This document shows positions 53,344 to 64,000 of a DNA stretch of 64,000 bases, in pieces. The notes below the pieces were generated by a model. That model saw only the letters and a list, made by a program, of their open reading frames with translations, did not search any database and had not been told where the DNA came from. The stretch is from NCBI RefSeq assembly GCF_000410515.1, contig NC_021500.1:4154001-4218000 (forward strand), read 5' to 3'. The translations under genes and the position numbers were made by a program. Source of the DNA: Enterobacter sp. R4-368 (GTDB lineage: Bacteria > Pseudomonadota > Gammaproteobacteria > Enterobacterales > Enterobacteriaceae). Within the stretch, counting starts at the first letter, position 1, and each line of letters opens with the position of its first letter.

Positions 53344-53955
53344 ATGCTGCGTCGATTAATTCAACTGTATACAGGTCTGGTTCTGTACGGCGTTTCTACC
53401 GCCATGTTTGTACGCGCGGATCTGGGCGCGGACCCATGGAACGTCTTTCATTTAGGCATAATGAAATTGCTATCGCTGGATATTGGTACGGTGATGATCG
53501 TGACCGGTGCGCTGGTGCTGCTACTGTGGATCCCGCTGCGCCAGCGGCCCGGATTGGGAACGATCAGTAATGTGATTGTATTAGGTCTGGCCGCCGATGC
53601 TGCGTTGTCGCTGATGCCGGTGCTGGATTCGCTGGTGGCTCGCGGCACCTTACTGGTTTGCGCCGTGGTAGTGAATGCCATCGCGACCGGAATGTATATT
53701 GGCGCGGGGTTTGGTGCCGGACCGCGTGATGGGTTAATGACCGGTATTCATGCGCGCACCGGCTGGTCGGTGCGGACTATCCGCACGGCGATTGAAGTTT
53801 CTGTGCTGTTTATCGGTTGGCTGCTGGGGGGAACCGTTGGCGTGGGCACGGTGGTTTACGCACTGGCGATTGGCCCGCTGATCCAGCTTTGCCTGCCGTG
53901 GTTTCGTCAGAAACCAACGCGAAAGCCTGAGCCACAAAGCGAGCCAGCCTTATAA
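53344..53955 (+). CDS. YczE-like integral membrane protein
   Basis: The product is a 203-residue protein with about five membrane helices. The conserved first part is RLIQLYTGLVLYGVSTAMFVRADLGADPWNVFH, followed later by GAGFGAGPRDGLMTGI, hallmarks of the YczE/YyaS/YitT-like family. The substrate is unknown; some relatives are linked to export or vitamin-related physiology, which cannot be confirmed here. It ends with a basic Lys/Pro-rich tail. It is divergent from the MocR regulator. Confidence 0.82.
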   Translation: MLRRLIQLYTGLVLYGVSTAMFVRADLGADPWNVFHLGIMKLLSLDIGTVMIVTGALVLLLWIPLRQRPGLGTISNVIVLGLAADAALSLMPVLDSLVARGTLLVCAVVVNAIATGMYIGAGFGAGPRDGLMTGIHARTGWSVRTIRTAIEVSVLFIGWLLGGTVGVGTVVYALAIGPLIQLCLPWFRQKPTRKPEPQSEPAL

Positions 53956-54088
53956 ATGTGTATTCACTGCAATGCGCTGCGCCATTCACCCCATCAATTT
54001 TGGTGTTGAGCGGGCGGTTTACTTTATAAAACGACCAGGGGATTCTGGTGTAACAACATCCGTTGGCGTTGAAAAGGAGTGATGGTCA

Positions 54089-54634
54089 ATGGCAACACCC
54101 GAGCTCGAAACCGCAAGACTTCTTCTCAAGCCGCTGGCATCGGAAGATGCTACGCAAATTCAGCGTATCTTCCCGCGCTGGGAAATCGTACGCTACCTGA
54201 TAGCCAGTGTGCCCTGGCCCTACCCGGAAGGTGCCGCGCAGCATTATGTAGATAATGTTGCGCTGGCGGCAAACCGCGCAGGGGACGGCTGGTTTTGGAC
54301 GCTGCGTCGCAAAGCAGACCCGACAGAGTTGATGGGGGTTATTTGCTTAATGAATACGCCAGATAATAACCGGGGTTTCTGGTTGGCACCGGAGTGGCAA
54401 GGGCAGGGCTATATGACGGAAGCTTGCCATGCGGTGAATGATTACTGGTTCAATGTGCTCGATCGCGATGTGCTGCGCGCACCGAAAGCCGTGGCGAATG
54501 CGCGTTCGAAAAAGATTTCTGAACGTAGCGGAATGCGGCTGGTTCGCTGCGAGAAAGGGCAATACGTCTCCGGAGAACTGGACACCGAGCTTTGGGAGAT
54601 CACGCGCGATGAATGGAATAATTTTCACCGCTGA
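54089..54634 (+). CDS. GNAT-family N-acetyltransferase
   Basis: This 181-residue acetyl-CoA-dependent transferase is of the RimJ/RimL type (ETARLLLKPLASEDATQIQRIFP). The acetyl-CoA-binding segment is GFWLAPEWQGQGYMTEACHAVNDYWF (about 90-115, with the Q/RxxGxG/A-like QGQGYM), and VANARSKKISERSGMRLV follows. The substrate cannot be told. It stands alone behind AAAAGGAGTG. Confidence 0.85.
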   Translation: MATPELETARLLLKPLASEDATQIQRIFPRWEIVRYLIASVPWPYPEGAAQHYVDNVALAANRAGDGWFWTLRRKADPTELMGVICLMNTPDNNRGFWLAPEWQGQGYMTEACHAVNDYWFNVLDRDVLRAPKAVANARSKKISERSGMRLVRCEKGQYVSGELDTELWEITRDEWNNFHR

Positions 54635-54706
54635 AACCTGTCAGCCGCAGGAGGCTGGCAGGTTATTTAAATTTCATTGTCGATATATTTATTTACGCAG
54701 ATTTAT

Positions 54707-54724
54707 TTGTCATTTAAATGACAT
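54707..54724 (+). promoter_or_regulatory. TGTCAT repeat / Pho-box-like site upstream of the small gene pair
   Basis: TTGTCAT-TTAA-ATGACAT matches the Pho-box consensus (two CTGTCAT heptamers 11 bp apart) in about 14 of 18 positions. The inner 16 bases are also a perfect palindrome (TGTCATTTAAATGACA, 54708-54723). Another TTGTCAT lies at 54740-54746. It may bind PhoB or the ribbon-helix-helix protein encoded next. Confidence 0.4.
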
Positions 54725-54868
54725 GTTAATTTAATATTTTTGTCATAATTCTTAGGCAGATTAATCTAGGGTTTTTTTAAGTTGTTATAATTCTGAAATA
54801 TATTTCTGGATCAGTTCCATAAGTTCGTGTATTAATTAGCATGTTTATTCACACAAGAAGGGATAATC

Positions 54869-55120
54869 ATGGCCAGTGCTGTATTAAACGTCAAAATTGA
54901 TGAAGCGCTAAAAGAGAAACTTCGTCATTACGCAGAAGTAAATAGTGAAAATCTCGGTACCGCGACAGAAAAACTGTTGCTGCTGGCTTTTCAGGCTGCG
55001 GAAGAGGCGGGAGTATCGGAAGACGACATTGATAACCAGCATACCGAAGAAGAGAGTTCTACTCCGTTAACTCCTAAAGAAATTAAAGCGTTACGTAAAC
55101 TTCTGAAGAAGAAAAAATGA
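54869..55120 (+). CDS. Small ribbon-helix-helix-like protein
   Basis: The product is an 83-residue protein that was not recognised as a named family. The N-terminal 40 residues (VLNVKIDEALKEKLRHYAEVN then a helix TATEKLLLLAFQAAEE) have the strand-helix-helix pattern of ribbon-helix-helix DNA-binding proteins such as antitoxins. An acidic linker and a very basic tail (LRKLLKKKK) follow. It overlaps the next gene by 4 bp (ATGA), so the pair is translationally coupled, a layout common in toxin-antitoxin and small regulatory pairs. The upstream DNA is clearly more AT-rich than the genome. Confidence 0.7.
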   Translation: MASAVLNVKIDEALKEKLRHYAEVNSENLGTATEKLLLLAFQAAEEAGVSEDDIDNQHTEEESSTPLTPKEIKALRKLLKKKK

Positions 55121-55335
55121 ACCAACAACTGCTATCAACCGCCAGCAACTATGGCGAAGCCTGTGAGCTGCTGCGCTCAGGTTTTGTTAAACAAGTTCGT
55201 CTGGACTGGAATATCGGAAGTGATGAGTTTTTTCGCATCGCATCAGACTGGTGCGACGCCGGAGCGAAAATTAAAAAAGAAGGGCACAGCTTTATTATTT
55301 CGATAAAAGGCTTCCCGATCCCGCGTCAGCAGTAA
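55117..55335 (+). CDS. Small protein of unknown function, coupled to the upstream gene
   Basis: The product is a 72-residue protein not recognised. It has no signal peptide or membrane helix. The sequence suggests a small mixed alpha/beta fold: a helix (YGEACELLRSGF), a strand (VKQVRLDW), a helix (SDEFFRIASDWCDAGAKI) and a final strand pair (SFIISIKGFPI). Its start overlaps the stop of the ribbon-helix-helix gene. Its size and position fit a toxin or an accessory partner, but nothing in the sequence proves it. Confidence 0.62.
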   Translation: MNQQLLSTASNYGEACELLRSGFVKQVRLDWNIGSDEFFRIASDWCDAGAKIKKEGHSFIISIKGFPIPRQQ

Positions 55336-55340
55336 TGTAT

Positions 55341-55358
55341 TTGTCATGAAACTGTCAT
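55341..55358 (+). promoter_or_regulatory. Strong Pho-box-like direct repeat
   Basis: TTGTCAT-GAAA-CTGTCAT consists of two heptamers exactly 11 bp apart and matches the PhoB consensus in about 16 of 18 positions. It begins 6 bp after the stop of the small gene pair and points rightward into a gene-free stretch with a terminator at 55441. Confidence 0.5.
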
Positions 55359-55440
55359 TTTAATTGCATTAAAAAATGTGATGGTGGTTTCATAATAAAA
55401 ATACGTAACCATCTCAAATGCACATTACGGATGATGTTTC

Positions 55441-55474
55441 CGACGAGCCTTTTGTGGCTCGTCGCTATTTCTTT
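55441..55474 (+). terminator. Stem-loop with T-rich tail upstream of lacI
   Basis: A perfect 9-bp stem CGACGAGCC/GGCTCGTCG with a TTTTGT loop is followed by CTATTTCTTTT. It ends either the small-gene-pair transcript or a short RNA starting behind the Pho-box-like repeat. Confidence 0.7.
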
Positions 55475-55591
55475 TCCCGCACAATATCCTTCCACTGTAT
55501 TTAGCCCCGTCTGGTATTTTCTCCGAAGCGCTCACAGGCACTGACCTGCAAACCGGGTATACTGGAAAACTGTTTGCAGCCGGGAAGCGCT

Positions 55592-56671
55592 ATGAAAACC
55601 ATCACTCTTTATGATGTCGCCAGCCATGCGGGCGTCTCTTACCAGACCGTTTCGCGCGTGATTAACGATGCGGCACATGTCTCGCCAAGGACGCGCGAGA
55701 AAGTGCTCGCTGCAATGGCGAAACTGCATTACATCCCCAATCGCGGTGCTCAGCAACTGGCAGGTAAACGCACAAAAACGCTCGGTTTGTTGACGACCGA
55801 TCTGGCTTTGCATGCGCCATCGCAAATCGCGTCGGCGGTAAAATCCCGCGCCGGCCAGGCCGCGGCCAGCGTGATCATCTCTATGTTGGAGCAGCACGAT
55901 GCAGCCAGCTGCTCGGCTGCCTTACAGGAACTGCTGGCGCAGCGCGTTGAAGGCGTGTTGATCAACGTGCCGCTTGATGATGCGCTGGCGCAGCAACTCG
56001 CGGCGCAGGCGGTACCCACGCCTGTGTTGTTCCTGGATGTTGGCGAGACGGCCGCGGTGAACAGCCTGGTGTTTGATGCCATGCAAGGCGCGCGGCTTGG
56101 CGTAGAACATCTGCTGGCGCAGGGGCACCGTCAGATTGCGTTACTCGGCGGGCCGCAGACTTCGGTTTCCGCGCGCACCCGCTTTGCTGGCTGGCTGACG
56201 GCGCTCCAGCAGGCGGGGCTTACGCCTTGTGCCAGCGCGCACGGTGACTGGAGCGCGGCTTCCGGTTATGAAAAAGCGCACAGTTTGCTTGCGGGCAGCC
56301 AGTTACCCGACGCGGTGCTGGTGGCAAATGATCAAATGGCGCTTGGCGTTATCCGCGCCTGCGTCGAGAAAGGAATTGATGTGCCGGCGCAGATCTCGGT
56401 GGTGGGTTATGACGATACCGCCGATAGCGCCTGGTTTTCCCCACCGCTCACCACTATCCGTCAGGCATTTAAAGAGGCCGGGGAGCGAAGCGTCGACTGG
56501 CTACTCAGCCCGTCAGCTCAGGGCGATGTCACAGGTCAAACGCGGCTGCCGGTGATGCTCATCGAACGCCACTCCACCGCGCCAGCCCGGCAACAGAAAC
56601 TGAGTGGTGAAACCCTTGCCAGACGCTTAAACGAACTGGCGCAGCAGGTTGCGATGCTGGATCGCCGTTAA
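55592..56671 (+). CDS. lacI: Lactose operon repressor LacI
   Basis: This 359-residue LacI-family repressor is directly upstream of lacZ. The DNA-reading helix-turn-helix (TLYDVASHAGVSYQTVSRVIND) has the same YQTVSRV recognition helix as E. coli LacI. The hinge IPNRGAQQLAGKRTK and the ligand core (HAPSQIASAVKSRA, VANDQMALG, SVVGYDDTADS) follow. The C-terminal tetramerisation-type helix (LARRLNELAQQVAML) is kept. The ATG at 55592 starts the conserved text; the frame from 55574 adds six residues. Confidence 0.92.
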   Translation: MKTITLYDVASHAGVSYQTVSRVINDAAHVSPRTREKVLAAMAKLHYIPNRGAQQLAGKRTKTLGLLTTDLALHAPSQIASAVKSRAGQAAASVIISMLEQHDAASCSAALQELLAQRVEGVLINVPLDDALAQQLAAQAVPTPVLFLDVGETAAVNSLVFDAMQGARLGVEHLLAQGHRQIALLGGPQTSVSARTRFAGWLTALQQAGLTPCASAHGDWSAASGYEKAHSLLAGSQLPDAVLVANDQMALGVIRACVEKGIDVPAQISVVGYDDTADSAWFSPPLTTIRQAFKEAGERSVDWLLSPSAQGDVTGQTRLPVMLIERHSTAPARQQKLSGETLARRLNELAQQVAMLDRR

Positions 56672-59851
<3,180 letters not shown>

Positions 59852-59911
59852 ACTTATCGGGCCTGATGCGGCGGGGGTGTTCTGCCGCACGGCCACTTCG
59901 GAGATCAACTC

Positions 59912-60265
59912 ATGAAGTATGTTGATGGTTTTGTGGTTGCCGTGCCGGCCGATCAAAAAGAGGCCTACCGCCAGTTGGCAGCAAAATCTGTCGCGTTGTT
60001 TAAAGCGTATGGCGCCACGCGGATTGTCGAATGCTGGGCGGACGATGTTCCCGACGGTAATTTCACCGACTTTCGCATGGCCGTGAAAGCTGAAGACAAC
60101 GAAGAGGTCGTCTTCAGCTGGATTGAATATCCATCAAAAGAGATACGCGACGCCGCGAATCAGAAAATCATGGCTGACCCGCGAATGCGCGAGTTGGGCA
60201 ACGAGATGCCCTTTGACGGCAAGCGTTTGATTTACGGGGGCTTCGTTCCCATTCTTGACGAATAA
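59912..60265 (+). CDS. ybaA: DUF1428-family protein YbaA
   Basis: This 117-residue cytoplasmic protein has the same length as, and is very similar to, E. coli YbaA (MKYVDGFVVAVPADQKEAYRQLA, then ECWADDVPDGNFTDFRMAVKA). It has a dimeric alpha/beta-barrel fold; the function is unknown. It stands 60 bp behind lacZ without a clear terminator between them, so it may be partly co-transcribed with the lac genes here. It converges on the flavin reductase gene with only 8 bp between stops. Confidence 0.92.
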   Translation: MKYVDGFVVAVPADQKEAYRQLAAKSVALFKAYGATRIVECWADDVPDGNFTDFRMAVKAEDNEEVVFSWIEYPSKEIRDAANQKIMADPRMRELGNEMPFDGKRLIYGGFVPILDE

Positions 60266-60273
60266 GTGGCCGC

Positions 60274-60819
60274 TCAGGAAACTTTGGTAAACAGCGCCTT
60301 GCACTCCAGCACGTCGCCATCTGTACGGAATACGCCCCCACCGACATAATGCAGGGTTTGCGGCCACTCCGGCTGGGGGTTAACCCGTGCGGCAACCACT
60401 TCAAAAATAAAGAAGTTGTAGTTATCCACCATCGCGTCATCGTAGAGCCGGCACTCGAACTGCCCGAAACACTCTTTTATCGACGGCGCGCTGACCTTGT
60501 CGCTCTTTTCTGCCGTCAGGCCAAATTTCGCGAACTTGTCGACGTCATCGCCGGTGCAGTTACCGATGCGTGAAACGGTATCAATCATGCTGGCTTCCGG
60601 CAGATTAATCACACATTCACCGCTCTGGCGAATGCGCGCAAAACTGGCGTTTCCCGCTGAAATCATGCAGCCCACCAGCGACGGCGTAAACTCCAGAATC
60701 GTGTGCCAGCCCAGGGTCATAATATTGTTTTGCCCTTGCCAGTGGCTGCTGAGCAGCACCACCGGGCCGGGTTCCAGCCAGTGCCGGACATCATGCAGCG
60801 GCCAGGATTGCTTTTTCAT
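60274..60819 (-). CDS. Flavin reductase-like (FMN-binding) protein
   Basis: The product is a 181-residue protein of the flavin reductase/FMN-binding split-barrel family. Typical text is PGPVVLLSSHWQGQNNIMTLGWHTILEFTPSLVGCMISAGNASF, with the SECVINLP-like GECVINLPEASM later. Members use FMN and NAD(P)H to supply reduced flavin or act as small oxidoreductases; no partner monooxygenase is nearby. Two adjacent ATG codons are possible; the second (60819) has the better spacing from GGAGGA. It lies 43 bp behind pdeB and separates ybaA from pdeB, unlike in E. coli. Confidence 0.83.
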   Translation of the reverse strand: MKKQSWPLHDVRHWLEPGPVVLLSSHWQGQNNIMTLGWHTILEFTPSLVGCMISAGNASFARIRQSGECVINLPEASMIDTVSRIGNCTGDDVDKFAKFGLTAEKSDKVSAPSIKECFGQFECRLYDDAMVDNYNFFIFEVVAARVNPQPEWPQTLHYVGGGVFRTDGDVLECKALFTKVS

Positions 60820-60862
60820 CATGCTTCCTCCGCGTGTTAAACCACTTTTAACAGTAGCAAAA

Positions 60863-62422
60863 CTAGGCGGCGCGCAGGTTGTTTTCCGCCCACTGAATAA
60901 ACGCGTCAGGCGGCAGCGCTTTGCTGTAGAGCCAGCCCTGACCGTACTCCACGCCATACTTCTTTAGCCACTGAAGCTGGCCTTCGGTTTCAATGCCTTC
61001 CGCCACCATCGCCAGCCTGAGCGCTTTCGCCATATCGATGATGTGCGGCGTTACGGCTTTGTACTCCAGCGCATCGACAAACGATTTGTCGATTTTGATG
61101 ATGTCGACATCCAGATTTTGCAGATAGCTCAGGCTGCAATAGCCGGTGCCAAAGTCATCAATGTAAATTGCGTGTCCGGCGGCGCGCAGCGCACTGATTG
61201 CCGGGCCGCTCACCGCCGGATCGGCGAAACCGCGTTCGGTGAGTTCAAGGGCGATTTGTGTTGGCGAGAGCTGCCACTGGGCGATGAGACGCGCCAGCAG
61301 ATCCGGCAGTGTGGGATCAAGCAGATCCGCCGGCTCAAGGTTAATCGAAATATGTTGCTCCGGGTGTTGGTGCAGCCAGGATCCGAGGGTGGAAAATACG
61401 GTTTCGACCACCAGTTTGGTCAGCTGCGGCATCAGACCGCTGTGCACCGCCAGCGGAATAAAAATATCTGGTGCAAGGTAACTGCCATCTTTCTGCCGCC
61501 AGCGTGCCAGCGCCTCCGCGCCGACTATCTTGCCGTTATCGAGCTCAACAATCGGTTGAAAAAAAACGGTAATTTCGCGTCCGTGAATGGCGTCCTGCAA
61601 CTGCGCGCGCGGTGAATGCAAACGGCGCAGCAGCCTTAACATGACAAAAGCGAGCAGCAGGCTTACCAGCAAACCGAGTGGCAACCAAATCATCAGTAAC
61701 CGATGCCAGTTTTTTTCCAGCGGCGCAATCGCCATCCAGGTAACAATTGCCAGCCCCATGTCCGCATCGCGCTCGATCCGGTAGACCTCGCCATTGGTAA
61801 TGATGCGCGTTGGACCCTGCTGGTTTATTTGTGCCAGCCTGGCCGCAGTCAGCCGGGGGCTTCCGGCAATGCGCTGGTGCGTTTTGGTATTGATAAGCGC
61901 GATATAAACGGGGGCGGTGCCATGCGACAAAATATCAATAAACGACGTCGGATCGACCATCACCACATAGTGCGCACTGCCGATCGCGACCATATATTTC
62001 GCCAGACCCAGATCGTTGTGGCGAGTCAGCCAGGCGCGAAAGCCATCGGTGGTGATCTTCCCGGGCTCGGGAAAAGGCGGAATATGGCTGTCGGCTTGTA
62101 GTGATGAGCAGATCGGTTGCAGCCCGTTCATATAAAGAACTTCGCGCACATAGCGCCATGAATAAGAAATACGCCGCATCGTCAACAAATGTTCTGGCGT
62201 ACAGGGCGCGCCATCGTAGGCATCCAGCTCACGAAGCGCGGCTTTACTCTGGTTGATGACGCGTTGGGTACGCATTTCTGCCAGCGTAGAGTACGCGTCC
62301 AGATCATTCATAAAGTTTTCTTCAGCCTGGCGGTGACTCATCCAGATACTCAGGCTCACCGGCAGGAAAATGGCGAGCACCAGAGCAACTGTCGCAAGAC
62401 TCATCAGTCGTCGGTTGGTCAT
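60863..62422 (-). CDS. pdeB: Cyclic di-GMP phosphodiesterase with CSS-motif sensor, PdeB (YlaB)
   Basis: This 519-residue inner-membrane enzyme is predicted to cleave cyclic di-GMP. Membrane helices lie at about 9-28 and 242-264. The periplasmic CSS domain between them has Cys74 and the C105-S-S motif, which in relatives respond to disulfide state. The cytoplasmic EAL domain has EAL at 303-305 (GAEALARW) and DDFGTGY, so it looks active. The ATG at 62422 is preferred over TTG at 62428; AAGGA lies upstream. Confidence 0.92.
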   Translation of the reverse strand: MTNRRLMSLATVALVLAIFLPVSLSIWMSHRQAEENFMNDLDAYSTLAEMRTQRVINQSKAALRELDAYDGAPCTPEHLLTMRRISYSWRYVREVLYMNGLQPICSSLQADSHIPPFPEPGKITTDGFRAWLTRHNDLGLAKYMVAIGSAHYVVMVDPTSFIDILSHGTAPVYIALINTKTHQRIAGSPRLTAARLAQINQQGPTRIITNGEVYRIERDADMGLAIVTWMAIAPLEKNWHRLLMIWLPLGLLVSLLLAFVMLRLLRRLHSPRAQLQDAIHGREITVFFQPIVELDNGKIVGAEALARWRQKDGSYLAPDIFIPLAVHSGLMPQLTKLVVETVFSTLGSWLHQHPEQHISINLEPADLLDPTLPDLLARLIAQWQLSPTQIALELTERGFADPAVSGPAISALRAAGHAIYIDDFGTGYCSLSYLQNLDVDIIKIDKSFVDALEYKAVTPHIIDMAKALRLAMVAEGIETEGQLQWLKKYGVEYGQGWLYSKALPPDAFIQWAENNLRAA

Positions 62423-62521
62423 GATCAAAAATCCTTCTTTGATACTGATAAACGAGGAGTATCTTTTAGCCGCTGATGTTATAACACGCGGCAGCGATTG
62501 TTTTCTTTCAGGAAAGAAAGG

Positions 62522-63238
62522 ATGAAGAAAAAAGAGTTTGTGACCCAGGATTTGCTAAGCAAAATTTATCAAATCAGCGCGCCTGGCCCGCGCAAACTCC
62601 CGCCTGAACGCCAACTGGCTCAGGAGTATGGCGTCTCGCGCTTTACTATCCGACAGGCGCTGGAAAAACTCGCGAGTATTGGTGTGGTGAATATTGTGCA
62701 GGGTTCCGGCATCTGGATTAACGAGCAGGCGCGCAGCAATCCGCTGGTTTACAACTCCATCACCGAAAAGCGTTTTGATCAGATTCGTTTTCGCATGATT
62801 AGCCTGCATAAAAAGCGTCCGGACCGTGATGAACAGCAAATCTTTGGCCTGAACGAAGAGAGCTTTATCTGGCAGTTTTGCCGCCTGCGGTTTGTCGACG
62901 AACAAGCGGTACAGATTGAGATTTCCCGCATGCCGGTGGAAGGGTTTGCCGATCTCAACCAGCAGATCATTGAACGTTCGATCCAGCAGTATGTGCTGGG
63001 CAAAGGCTACCGGATCTCACATCTCCTGACCACCTACCGGGCGGTGAGCGTGAGCCGCGAACAGGCGGTGCTGTTGGGCTGTAAAAAGGGCAGCCCGGCA
63101 ATGCATATTAGTAATCGCAGTATCCTGGAAGGCGGGCAGGTGTATGAGATCAGCGACATTATTGATATCAACTACACCTGTACGTATGTCATTCCGCATA
63201 ACCGCGAAAACCTCACCTTCCGCCAGGGTGGTGGCTGA
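62522..63238 (+). CDS. GntR/UTRA-family transcriptional regulator
   Basis: The product is a 238-residue repressor-type protein. It has an N-terminal winged helix (about 1-70, KLPPERQLAQEYGVSRFTIRQALEKLASIGVV) and a C-terminal UTRA ligand domain (about 85-238), which usually binds a sugar or sugar-acid phosphate. It ends 2 bp before the stop of the convergent dehydratase gene, so it probably controls sugar-acid genes lying further right, outside the window. The ATG at 62522 follows CAGGAAAGAAAGG. Confidence 0.85.
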   Translation: MKKKEFVTQDLLSKIYQISAPGPRKLPPERQLAQEYGVSRFTIRQALEKLASIGVVNIVQGSGIWINEQARSNPLVYNSITEKRFDQIRFRMISLHKKRPDRDEQQIFGLNEESFIWQFCRLRFVDEQAVQIEISRMPVEGFADLNQQIIERSIQQYVLGKGYRISHLLTTYRAVSVSREQAVLLGCKKGSPAMHISNRSILEGGQVYEISDIIDINYTCTYVIPHNRENLTFRQGGG

Positions 63239-63240
63239 CG

Positions 63241-64000
63241 TTACGGCGTGTGGATGGCGCCATCGGCAAGGCGGCTTTGCGTCCACTCATGCGGGCGATA
63301 GATGCCAGGGTGCGCCAGCGCTTGCTGCTCGTCGAAACTGACGCCAATGCCCGGTTTTTCCGGCGCATAGACGAAGCCATCTTTGACTTCCGGCGCGCCA
63401 GGAAACACCGCGTCTGTGCTGGCGGAGCGGGGGATATACTCCTGGATCGCCGCATTATGCAGGTGAATATTCAAATGCGTATTCACCGCCACACCAATGG
63501 GCGTCATATCTCCCGGCCCGTGCCAGGCCAGCCGTACGCCGAATGCCTGGCACAGAATCGCCAGTTTTAATGCCGGTGTGATGCCGCCAATCTGCGAAAT
63601 GTGGCAGCGGATGAAATCGATGCGGCGATTGACAATCAACTCGTGCCACTCTGCCGGGTTGTTAAACAACTCGCCCATCGCCAGCGGCGCACTGCTGTGC
63701 TGGCGCACTTGATCCAGCCATGCGCTTTGCGCTGGCGGCAGAATATCTTCAATAAAATAAGGCTGATACGGCTCAAGCTGCTTTGCTAACTGCACCGCTT
63801 GTTGCGGGAATAAGCGCTCGTGAACATCGTGCAGGATCTGCAAACGATAACCATATTTTTCCCGCAACGCTTTAAACATCGCCACGGTGTTGGCAATGTA
63901 CTCCTGCTGATCAAAATAGGCGCCGGTTGTGGGATTTTCCGGCGTATGCAGTTGCGCGGGCGTACCGCCGTAAAAACCGAGCTGGCAGCGAATGTGGCGA
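63241..64000 (-). CDS. Enolase-superfamily sugar-acid dehydratase (RspA/ManD-like), 5' part missing
   Basis: The open frame continues to the window edge, so about 253 C-terminal residues are seen and the N-terminal capping domain is absent. The text [33 protein letters not shown] and [18 protein letters not shown] aligns well with E. coli RspA and mannonate dehydratases, including the metal-binding acidic residues (IEDILPP, MGELFNN). Substrates are likely hexonates such as mannonate or gluconate, not provable from this part. The convergent UTRA regulator supports sugar-acid use. Confidence 0.85.
   Translation of the reverse strand, partial: RHIRCQLGFYGGTPAQLHTPENPTTGAYFDQQEYIANTVAMFKALREKYGYRLQILHDVHERLFPQQAVQLAKQLEPYQPYFIEDILPPAQSAWLDQVRQHSSAPLAMGELFNNPAEWHELIVNRRIDFIRCHISQIGGITPALKLAILCQAFGVRLAWHGPGDMTPIGVAVNTHLNIHLHNAAIQEYIPRSASTDAVFPGAPEVKDGFVYAPEKPGIGVSFDEQQALAHPGIYRPHEWTQSRLADGAIHTP

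Noticed and set aside
53341..54088. YczE-like gene and acetyltransferase as one operon
   Set aside because: The 133-bp gap and separate strong ribosome site give no support for co-transcription.
54869..55335. Calling the small gene pair a toxin-antitoxin system outright
   Set aside because: Overlap, size and ribbon-helix-helix look fit, but the second protein matches no toxin family that could be recognised, so it is left as a hypothesis.
50674..55500. Insertion sequence or prophage remnant in the accessory block
   Set aside because: No transposase, integrase, terminal inverted repeats or target duplications could be seen.

Overview
The window is chromosomal DNA of a member of the Enterobacteriaceae. 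From about 4 kb to 50.6 kb, gene order and protein sequence follow Escherichia coli K-12 almost gene for gene: tsx-yajI-nrdR-ribD-ribE-nusB-thiL-pgpA, then yajO-dxs-ispA-xseB, thiI, yajL-panE, yajQ, yajR, cyoABCDE, ampG-yajG, bolA, tig-clpP-clpX-lon-hupB-ppiD, ybaV, fadM, queC, ybaE, cof, decR, mdlAB, glnK-amtB, tesB, ybaY, atl and ffs. The non-E. coli genes fit the Enterobacter/Kosakonia/Klebsiella group better than Escherichia. The genus is an inference, because there is no 16S or marker gene here.

Left edge (1-3.9 kb): an accessory envelope module of a LolA-like periplasmic protein (cut by the window edge), a MacB/FtsX-type permease and its ATPase, followed by a VOC-fold protein and a WYL regulator. 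Core block (4-50.6 kb): nucleoside uptake (tsx), riboflavin/thiamine/phospholipid housekeeping, isoprenoid synthesis, the cytochrome bo3 oxidase operon with a PdhR-like box, the muropeptide permease ampG, and the protein quality-control cluster tig-clpPX-lon with sigma-32 promoters. After these come fatty acid and queuosine genes, a cysteine desulfhydrase beside its likely regulator decR, the heterodimeric exporter mdlAB, and the nitrogen-controlled glnK-amtB pair with a textbook sigma-54 promoter.

Right part (50.65-64 kb): the conserved ffs-ybaA-pdeB neighbourhood is opened by about 9 kb of accessory genes. These are a GFA-family protein, an exported SH3-like protein, a MocR-type regulator divergent from a YczE-like membrane protein (with four TGGAC half-sites between them), a GNAT acetyltransferase, and two overlapping tiny genes, the first a ribbon-helix-helix-like protein, flanked by Pho-box-like repeats. 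A lacI-lacZ pair without lacY comes last. After ybaA come a flavin reductase, the EAL phosphodiesterase pdeB, a GntR/UTRA regulator and the 3' part of an RspA-like sugar-acid dehydratase.

Most of the window is well-known core genome. The least explained parts are the small gene pair with its TGTCAT repeats and a possible short RNA behind it (54.7-55.5 kb), the permease-less lac locus, and the LolA-like/MacB-like module at the left edge. No tRNA, rRNA, insertion sequence, CRISPR array or prophage was seen.
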